Origin: Plectosphaerella cucumerina
Taxonomy: Eukaryota > Ascomycota > Sordariomycetes > Glomerellales > Plectosphaerellaceae
Direction: 5' to 3'
Assembly (NCBI GenBank): GCA_020746995.1
Contig: JAGPXD010000001.1
Coordinates: 1,426,001-1,490,000, forward strand
DNA: 64,000 bases
Below the pieces are notes generated by a model that saw only the letters and a list, made by a program, of their open reading frames with translations, searched no databases and was not told the origin of the DNA. The position numbers and the translations under genes are program-made. Every line of letters starts with the position of its first letter. The first letter of the stretch is position 1. Below are positions 56,323 through 64,000 of this stretch, piece by piece.

Positions 56323-57908
56323 ATGTCGGCCGACGACCAGCAATTCCTGGACGTGGTGCGTGCCGCCCTCCTACCCCTTCGTCAAACCTCCCGCTGACCA
56401 TGCATGATGCCCAGCTCTCGTCACTGCCCAACCACATCCGCCGCTACTCGGACGACATCGCCAGCCAGATCAACAGCTCTGTAGACAAGGCCGCCGAGTC
56501 CGTCCGGGACGTCCTCGCCAACTCATCCTGGATCCCCGAATACGTCCGACCGACGCCGCCCCGTCGCGATGTTCCCATCGAGCTCATCGCCCTGACAAAG
56601 TACGAGCAGGTCCGCGACTGGATCTCCCGCCACAAGCTCGTCACCGGCGCCGCCACAGTCGTCTTCGGCGTCGTCGTCTACAAGTGCTACCGCAGCAGCA
56701 GACTGTGTAAGAAGACGAGACGTGCGAAGCGCGCGAGGAACGGAGGCAGGCTCGAGGTCGTCGTCATCGCCGGGTCGCCTTCGTTGCCCCTGACGAGGTC
56801 GCTCTCGCTGGACCTGGAGAGGAGGGGCTTTGTCGTCTTTGTCGTCTGCAACGCCTTTGAAGATGAGGGCATGGTGCACAACATGTCGCGGCCGGACATT
56901 CGGCCGCTGACCATCGATGCCACGGATGTAGGCCTCCCCCCAGGATCGTCGCCATGTGAACTTCCACTGACTTGCCTGTCGCAGCCCACCAACGCTGGCG
57001 TCGCCATCGAACGGTTTGCCCAGTACCTCCAGACACCCCACGCTCCAGCACCGAAAACAAAAGCCAACTTCCTCACCCTCACATCCGTCATCCTGATTCC
57101 GTCCCTCCACTACCAGACCTCGCCCATCGCCACCATCCCGCCCTCTAGCTTCGCCGAGCTCTTCAACACCCACCTCCTCCACCCCATCCTCACCATCCAA
57201 GCCTTCCTCCCCCTTCTCACGGCGCGCCTGTGCCCCGTCGGCGAGAAGTGGTATCCGCCAAAGGTCATGGTCCTCACGCCCTCCATCATCTCCTCCATCA
57301 ACCCGCCCTTCCACGCCCCCGAAGCCACCGTCTGCTCCGCCCTCACAGCCTTCACCGAGGTCCTGGCCGCCGAGCTGCGGCCCCTCAACGTCCCGGTTAC
57401 ACACATGCACCTCGGCACCTTTGACTTTGCTGGCTTCACCCCTGTCAAGCACACCCAGTCAGCTGCGTACCAGAAGGGCCTACTTGAGGGTCCCGGCATC
57501 GACGCCGACGCCACCGAAACGCTCTCCTGGGCCGACAGCGCCCGCCACGCCTACGGCAGGAACTTCGTCACGCAGAGCACCTCTGCCATCTCGGCTGGCC
57601 GCATCCGCGGTCTCAAGGGCAGCTCGCTGCGCCACCTGCACAACGCCGTCTTCGACGTCGTCGACGGCTCCATCACCAGCGCCACCGTCCGCGTCGGCCT
57701 CGGCGCCGGCGTCTACGGCTTCGTCGGCCGCTGGGTGCCGCGCGGCCTCGTCTCGTGGATGATGGGCATCCGCAAGGTCGACGAGCTGTCGGCGTGGCAG
57801 ACGAGCTCGTACGACGGCTCGCGCGAGGGCAGCGAGGTCGGCGACAGCCAAGAGTTTGTGGCCGTGCCGGGCGACGAGGCCAGCAACGTCAACGTGTGGA
57901 AGTCATAG
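56323..57908 (+). CDS. DUF1776 family protein (SDR-like, membrane-associated)
   Basis: 489 aa from exons 56323-56355 (MSADDQQFLDV), 56415-56927 and 56985-57908. Intron 1 has GTGCGT and GCCCAG; intron 2 (57 nt, GTAGGC...CTGAC...CGCAG) is a multiple of three, so retention would insert 19 residues after TIDATD. The N-terminal LPNHIRRYSDDIASQINSSV and SSWIPEYVRPTPP, and the central VVVIAGSPSLPLTRSLSLDLERRGF, match the fungal DUF1776 family, which has a degenerate short-chain dehydrogenase fold. A hydrophobic helix near residue 110 (KLVTGAATVVFGVVVYKCY) could be a membrane anchor. The classical Tyr-x3-Lys catalytic pair is not obvious. Function unknown. Confidence 0.88.
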
Positions 57909-58174
57909 ACACCATACGTTGGCAGGCTACAATGTGGGATAGGGGAACATATCGGTTATAATCAGACTTGGAGACGGGCCATCTGGATTGGGCGTTCTGC
58001 GGGCCATGTTGCCTCGTCCATCGTCACTCAATCTCGGCCGGAGCGGGTATGCTCACACTTCACGACTCACACACACACGACACTGTCGGGATCATGAATT
58101 GGTTGGTTGTTTTAGAAATACAATAAACCTTTCCCGTCCAAAGATGCGCTGCCCTGTCATGTGGGATCCCCCCA

Positions 58175-58612
58175 TCACCGAACGCCTATGAATGCCTGAT
58201 GTGTCGAGAAATGTACTCCCAGCCCGGCCTGAGTATCCCTCTCCTTCTTCCTCTGCCTCCTCAACCACCGGCGCTTGCTGGAACTCAGCTGCGTCTGCTG
58301 CACTTTGGCCTTCGGCGTGTCTGCTTCGAGCTTGATCATGACCTCTGGGTCTGGCTGACCCAGCTCAGTCACATCGCCCTTCTGGGCTGCCCGCGCTTTC
58401 TTCTCCCTTCCCTTCCTCGCCTTCTTCACATTCTTCCCCCTCTGCGCCCTTGGTAGCCAGAGTCTATCGGCCCTCTTCTGCGCCTTTCGGCTCTTGGGCT
58501 TCGGCATGTCTGCGTCGGGCTCGGTGGAGTGTTCCGACTCTGGCTTCGGCTCAGCCTTGATGAGCTCCAGCTCCAACACCTCGCCCTCCTCGCTCTCCTG
58601 GCCCGAACTCGA
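58175..58612 (-). other. 146-codon open frame in phase with and directly after the YTH1 stop
   Basis: Downstream of the YTH1 TAG (58615-58613) the same frame stays open to a TGA at 58175. The 145 residues begin acidic (SSGQESEEGEVLELELIKAE) and become very basic (MPKPKSRKAQKRADRLWL, KARKGREKKARAAQ, SSKRRWLRRQRKKERD). This biased composition is more protein-like than most chance frames in the window. An internal ATG at 58507 would give a stand-alone 110-aa basic protein. It may be a readthrough or alternatively spliced C-terminal extension of YTH1, a separate small gene, or chance. Confidence 0.4.
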
Positions 58613-59338
58613 CTAGTGTCCACGGCCCCGGAATCTCCTGCCGCCGCCGCCGCCACCTCCTCCTCCTCCTCGCCACTTGCCTCCTCCCCCGCCACGCCCG
58701 CCCCTGTGCCCGCCGTGACCACCATGCATGCGGTCATCCCTATCCCTGTCGCGCATATCCCGCATCTGCATCATATCCCTCTGTGCAGCACCGCCCTCGT
58801 CATCACCCTTGATCTCGCCCTCCTCCTTGGCGACTTCTGCCTTTGTTCGCGGCCTTTCGAGGTCCTTTTTCCACTTGGGGTGCGCACCCTCACGGCACGC
58901 ACGGCCGTTCGGGCAGAATCCGGCGAGGTAGAAAACGCACAGCTTGCGGCGAACGTGCTTCTTGGAGCATTCGGGACCGAGAGGACAGAAGCCCTTGTCG
59001 TAGTGCGGGCAGGGTGGGAGCTTGGATTGCGGGTCGATGTGGAGGTACAGGCACTCCTCGCCGTTGGAGCAGTAGCCGTTGCGGGTAAAGAAGTTGCACT
59101 CAGGCATTTTGCGGAGGTTGTACTCGTGAAGGAATTCGCAGTGCTCGCCCTTTTTGCAGAGGCCACGCAGCCAATGTTTGCAGACGAGGGAGGGGGCGCG
59201 GCCATCGCCTGAGGGGTGGGGGTTGGCCGTCGTGCTGTCGTGATCGGGAAGGAGAGAGTGCCTGTGAGTCTGGCGGAGGAAGGGTGTGAAGGCGAACTTG
59301 TGCGGCGTCGCGCCGTGCGCGAGGATCTGAGAAGCCAT
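58613..59338 (-). CDS. YTH1: mRNA 3'-end processing zinc-finger protein YTH1/CPSF30
   Basis: 241-aa single-exon subunit of the cleavage and polyadenylation factor, recognising the poly(A) signal region of pre-mRNA. Five CCCH zinc fingers in tandem are visible between about residues 50 and 160: CKHWLRGLCKKGEHCEFLH, CNFFTRNGYCSNGEECLYLH, CPHYDKGFCPLGPECSKKH and CVFYLAGFCPNGRACREGAH, with a divergent LRKMPE linker after the first. The tail is charged (KAEVAKEEGEIKGDDEGG), then a His/Gly and RGG-rich box ending RRFRGRGH before TAG. The ATG at 59338 gives the usual N-terminus. The same frame remains open for 146 codons after the TAG. Confidence 0.93.
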   Translation of the reverse strand: MASQILAHGATPHKFAFTPFLRQTHRHSLLPDHDSTTANPHPSGDGRAPSLVCKHWLRGLCKKGEHCEFLHEYNLRKMPECNFFTRNGYCSNGEECLYLHIDPQSKLPPCPHYDKGFCPLGPECSKKHVRRKLCVFYLAGFCPNGRACREGAHPKWKKDLERPRTKAEVAKEEGEIKGDDEGGAAQRDMMQMRDMRDRDRDDRMHGGHGGHRGGRGGGGGKWRGGGGGGGGGGRRFRGRGH

Positions 59339-62300
59339 CTTGAGGATCGGGAGAAGCTTTTTGGCGCCGCCAGTGAATGTGTGGTGTCGCGCGGGCGACT
59401 GCCTGCTCCGATTGACTTTGCCGACTTGCAGGGCTTTGTTTGATTCTCTTAGGTTGTGGGATCGGTGTTATAGCTCGTCGGGAGATGGAGTGGTAGTTGA
59501 TGAGGTTGCTGTCGATCAAAGTGCTTGTTTCAATTGGACCTGGAGGTTGCGAGCTTGGAGCTCTGGCAGCTTCCCGATCGACTTCACCGAAACTGCCCGG
59601 CCGGTGCGACGTGGGATTAGTCATCCGAAGAAACCTGGGGAAGTCGTCGGCCGAACTGCCGGGCTGTCAGGCAGCTGCCACCGCCAGCACCTCCCGGGCC
59701 GGACTCGATGGCACCTGACCCGACCACCACGACCTAACCTCACGACTCAGGCCCTTGCCATGTCAAATCATGCGGAACAGAACCCGGTCTCAACTTGCGA
59801 ATTCCCCTCTTCCCCTGATCCGGGTCGTGTTTTGGGCATACCACCCAGCCCGAACTTTGGAAGAGTCATCCGCGGGCAGACAGTTGGGCATTGCGAACCT
59901 AATCATCAGATGGAGGGGGCAGCCAACCCCGTGGATACTGCAGTGGACCACGTTCGGGTGTTTCGAGTGCCGCTCCCGTCAACCGTCAGTCGTTCTTTCC
60001 AAGTTTCCTCGTCCCGTCCCATCGGGGGAAGGAGGGAGGGAAGATGAACAATGTGGCTGCCCGTTGCACTTTGTGAGAGTTGGCGCGACCCGTTCAGACG
60101 GCTGCCCGCCGCCACATCGGGGCCCGAATTTGATAAGCGCCCGTTGTGTCTTCGATACAGTGTTTGGCTGCACGTGCTGGCGCCGCTTGTTCCACGTGTA
60201 AACCTTGCGCGACCGGGGAAAAGGCAAGGGCCGATGGGGAGCCCAAGGGGAAGCCACGATGGGTGTCACCTTCCGCGATATTGGCTTGGCTTGGCCGCGT
60301 CGCGTCGTCATCGTCAAGGCCGTCCTGCCTTCCTTAGATTTCCCAATCGGCAGGCAGGAGCGTTGCATTTTCGATCCCATCACAACCTAATCAATCATCC
60401 TTTCCGCCCATCGCCTCGCATCCGTCCGTCCACTCGGCCGTCCGCCTGCCCCGCCTGCCTTGCACTGCCTCGCCTCACCTTCCTTCGTGTACAGCACCTG
60501 CCGGCACATTTCCTCGCCTCATCCAGGCACCACGTCGCGGGTGCATGCACGCACGCACACACGCACACACATCCGCTTCGTCTCGTCTCGTCCGTCTTGT
60601 CCGTCCCCTCTAGGCAACCTCCGCCGCCGCCCTTGTTCAGAGTCATTCCCCTTCTCAGCCTCAGCATTGATCAGTTTGATGACACTGCGCTGGGCACCAT
60701 CACGTATCAAGTCGGCGAGCCCGAAAGGAGCGCCGCGAATGACGCCGTTTTGGGCAACTCGACGACTCACAACCCACCCACACCTACTCTCCCAGTTCTT
60801 GGTCTGCCGCGATCGCCAAATACCTACCGAAGTTCATTCCCCTTTGGCCACGCGTGGGACGGCCCGCAGTATCATCGACACAATGATGCGCTGCCAGTGC
60901 TGCGTCGCTCCACGGCCTTCCTCTCTCAGCAGCCGGGGGATCGCCCGAAGAGGTGTCCACCTCCCCATTGCGAGCATAGCGCCGCCGGACGGACCCAAGG
61001 CTTGTTGTCCAGCAAAATAACCGCTCTCCGGGAAATGGTCATCGCAATTCCGTCCACCTTGGCCCTGTTCTGGTCACGCCACTCTACCCGAGCGCGGACA
61101 TGAGGGCTTCGGCGTTGATACCGCATGTGCTGCGAAAAGACCCAGGGGCGGCATGCTCCGTGGTTTCCAGTTCATGGTTCCCAGCTTGAGGCGAGGCGGC
61201 CCTCTGTCGACGACGGACCCCCAACCAGTGACCACTGGCCTCGAACCACTGGGATTTGCCGCGCGGAAGTGTCGGTGTCAGGATTCCCAAGCCCCGGCAC
61301 TGCAAGGTAGCGTAGCCGCAATTACTCGCTGGCCCAAGTCGCCCACGGTTGTCTCTTTTCGCCAAACCACCCAAACCACGGACGAGCAGGCGGCCTTGGC
61401 GCAGACCCTCGGCAGTCAGGGTTCAGAGCCGGCCGGCTTATGCCAGGGCCCAGGGGTCAAGTTGCCGCCACGGTGCCACGAACAGCAGCCTGAGCGGCAC
61501 AGCAGGCAGCCTCATCTCACGCTGCCAGCCTGCCTGTGTCACCCAAATCTCCAGCGCCTCGGCTCAGCATAGTCCACGCACCACCGTTTCGTCCCAGCAG
61601 GGCGGACTGGGCCAGGATGACCCGTTTCGTCCCATCTCCCCGCCTGCTGGTACCGTAGCGTGCGCCGCAGCACCGCGCTATCTGGCCTTCTAGAAGCCCA
61701 ACGCCCAGCATCGAAGCATAATCCCGGGACATGTCAAGCTCCTGCCTCTCTGCTGATGGGGGACGGGGAGAACGGAGTCGTGCACGGCCACAAGGAACGG
61801 GGACCGCCCATGTTTCCCACCCCCCCTCGAGCGACAAGCCAGGCTTCAATCTGCGTCCTACAGCACCCCGTCTCCCATTAATGCGGCGTCCAGTTTCACC
61901 CTTTGTCTTTCCGCTTGTCATCGAATCCTCAGCGTCTGAGCCCGAGTCGCCCTGCCCGGCTGGCCATGACATGGCTCTGCCCTGCTTCTTCAACCCTGAA
62001 CTGCCTCGCCCACGGTGCTCCACGTATCCAGCCACCCGGCACGCTGTCGCCCGTGGATCACACGTACAGTACCGACCGAGGAAGTCTGTCGCGGGACCTA
62101 CCTGCAACAGCCCGGGACCAAAAAAGGCAGACAGTTGACAGCTCATCTTGACGGGTAGCGGCAGCAGCAATAGCCCCGAGTCCTGACCAGCGCCGGCCGC
62201 CTCGGAGCGAGCGCCAACGACCAACCTGCCCCATTGATGCCCTCCTCCGACGCTGTCTACCACCATGTGACATTCACAGGACAGCGAGATTGTCTACCCA

Positions 62301-63085
62301 GTTTTCTCCCTCGACAATGGCCTGCGCTTCATCCCAACGCACACATCCAGCGCGGCGCATCCGCCTGCGGGCGCGCCAGGGTGCGCCAGTCGGTACCCGA
62401 ACCACGAATGCTCGAAATGGGCAGCAGAGTCGCAGACGCGGGAAGACCCTCCGGCTGGTCACTCACACGCACACACCATGACCATGACAGCGACGGCCGT
62501 CTGAACACGGCATCCCGCCCCTCCTCCACCCCTCCAGTACCCTCCCCTCCTCTTCCTCAGGCTTCCCTTCCCCTTGGCCGGCGGCATCAACTGCTTAGCT
62601 GGTTTCATTCACCCGTCCCCTGCCAACTGAGGTGCTCGTCCATCTGGGCCCCTCCCTGTTCCTCCCTGTCCACCCCCCATCCAAATTATGTCATGCATCC
62701 TGGCATCAAGGACTCCCGGGGCCGGGACCCTCCTGTCTAAATTTGATGCCCGTCGGCTCCACCACCACCCAGCGAACAACAGCCAGTACTGCTATGCGCA
62801 GCGGCCATCCTCGCTGGCCATGTTTCGCTGCGCCTACCCAGATATATAGCCCTACCGGCGACCACGCAACGTGCGCTTCATGCCCGACTACGGCATGATT
62901 CAGTACAACATGCACTTCCCCCCTCATGACCAACGGCCTCCTCTCCCATAGTCGAGTCATCCACCATCTGCTCAAATACACAACGACGTCTCCCAAGAGT
63001 CGTGTGCGCATCTGCATCTCTCTGGGTTTCTAGACCTTTTCGGACACCACAAACACCGACGTGGAACATCCCATCATAAGCCACA
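59339..63085. other. 3.7-kb divergent gap, no supported gene
   Basis: Between outward-facing YTH1 and a chitinase. Frames up to 350 codons occur (60051-61103 on +) but their translation is rich in Pro, Arg, His and Ser with no domain, as expected of GC-rich non-coding DNA. The stretch 60380-60660 is pyrimidine-rich like a transcribed leader. A CA microsatellite lies at 60547. No rRNA, tRNA or transposon remnant was recognised. Confidence 0.5.
60547..60571. repeat. CA/GCACAC microsatellite
   Basis: Alternating CACG and CACA units in intergenic DNA. Confidence 0.75.
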
Positions 63086-64000
63086 ATGAACTCCTCGTCT
63101 TCGTCACGAAAGTCTCGTAAGGGCAAGGGCATCTCCAAGATCGCCTACACCAACGCCGTCTACTTTCCCAACGAGAGGATATACAAGGGCGACACACCCG
63201 GCGCACTCAACTACGCCGTCACAAATCACGTCTACTACGCCTTTGCGAACGTCACACCGGACGGTGGGGTCTTTGTGAGTACCTTCCTTCCGCCCGTTGC
63301 CGCCGACACCACATCCCACCCACAAGTACTGACCGATCCTCCTCCAAGTTGAGTGACGAGTGGGCGGATGCAGGCGCCCCGGTGGACGGTGTTCAAGGCG
63401 GGCTAGGCTCGCTCATGTATCTCAAGGAGCAGCATCCACACCTGCAGGTTGTCCTGTCGATAGGCGGGGGCCAGTCGACAGAAGTGTTCCCCATCGTCGC
63501 CGGCAACACCCTCACAAGAGACAACTTTGCGCGGTCCGCCAAGGGCCTGGTAGACGCCTCTGGCCTGGACGGCATCGACGGTAAGCAAGCCAGTTGGACG
63601 GTCACCCCCCTCCCCCCTGGCCGAGGGATCTCGATGTTGGTGTTACCCGCAGAACAGCTGACACGTCGCGCATGCAGTGGTCTGGGAGTATCCTTCGAAC
63701 GCGCAGCAGGGTAATGACCTGCTAGCGCTGCTCGCCACCGTGCGGCTGCATATGCCGGACGATCAGTACGTGCTCACGGCGGCGCTGCCAGCCAGTAGGG
63801 CCATCCTGCAGCACATCCCCCTCCGAAGCGCGGCCGAATACCTTGATTTCCTCAACCTGATGGCGTTTGACTTTGCGGGGCCATGGGCGGCCAAGAGCGG
63901 CCACCACGCGCAGCTGTACGGGCTGCACAGGGACGAGGAGTCCGGCTCGGCCTGCGTCCAGTTCATGGCGGCGGCCGGGTTCCCCAGCAAGAAGATCCTC
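63086..64000 (+). CDS. GH18 chitinase-like protein, 3' end beyond window, atypical active site
   Basis: Partial gene; exons 63086-63274, 63349-63580 and 63678 to beyond 64000. Introns start GTGAGT and GTAAGC and end CCAAG and ATGCAG. The product lacks a signal peptide (MNSSSSSRKSRKGKGISKI), then shows the TIM-barrel start IAYTNAVYFPNE, HVYYAFANVTPDGG, VVLSIGGGQSTE (SxGG motif) and WEYPSNAQQGND, YLDFLNLMAFDFAGPW (conserved Met-Asp-Asp region). The catalytic motif reads DGIDVVWEYP across the second junction. Family members have DGIDIDWEYP, so the second Asp of DxDxE is Val (GTC instead of GAC) while the acid Glu is kept. It may be a weak or non-catalytic chitin-binding relative, or a damaged allele. 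Confidence 0.88.

Noticed and set aside
60051..61103. 350-codon frame in the large gap
   Set aside because: Translation is low-complexity Pro/His/Arg/Ser from leader-like DNA, with no domain and no splice logic.

Overview
This is a GC-rich window from the nuclear genome of a filamentous ascomycete, most likely a sordariomycete. The basis is short spliceosomal introns (44-103 nt, typically GTRNGT donors, CTAAC/CTGAC branch points and C/TAG acceptors), CT/CA-rich leaders before start codons, and typical Pezizomycotina families (DUF1776, GH18+CBM18 chitinase, truncated HeLo/STAND-type protein, TFB3, NudC, YTH1, AP180). Several proteins read like those of Colletotrichum/Verticillium relatives, but genus is inference. 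No operons, CRISPR, IS elements, transposons or replication origins are visible. Exon boundaries are my own reconstruction from splice consensus and reading-frame phase.

Layout. 1-5794 is a long pyrimidine-rich upstream region leading into a G1/S cyclin (5795-7099). A gap between convergent genes (7100-9779) follows. Then comes a divergent pair of unrecognised genes: a 690-aa protein with a retropepsin-like DTGA site (9780-11905, -) and a 1677-aa coiled-coil protein (12622-17756, +). A GH18-CBM18 chitinase (18034-19445, -) is broken by an in-frame TAG. Next are an MDR oxidoreductase, an F-box protein, a small secreted cysteine protein and a ferric reductase (25049-27171, -). 28-33 kb holds a zinc-ribbon protein with a PIP-box-like motif, a STAND-N-terminal-like protein and a MEMO-family protein. 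33-40 kb is housekeeping: a Psg1-like membrane protein, TFB3, NudC and BUD27/URI. 41-46 kb has an orphan repeat protein and an AP180-type endocytic adaptor. 47-51 kb has mitochondrial aspartyl-tRNA synthetase, an LEA-like protein and a nuclear tRNA-Asp(GTC). 51-59 kb carries small unknown proteins, an ornithine cyclodeaminase-like enzyme, a DUF1776 protein and YTH1/CPSF30. After a 3.7-kb gap the window ends inside a second GH18 gene.

The genes are mainly independent transcription units. Core functions represented are cell cycle (cyclin, CAK/TFIIH assembly), mRNA 3' processing (YTH1), prefoldin-like assembly (BUD27), nuclear migration (NudC), endocytosis (AP180), organellar translation (AspRS) and iron uptake (FRE).

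The observations most worth a second look are the damaged or atypical catalytic state of both chitinases, the 146-codon open frame directly continuing YTH1 past its TAG, and the uncharacterised divergent retropepsin-like/giant-protein pair.
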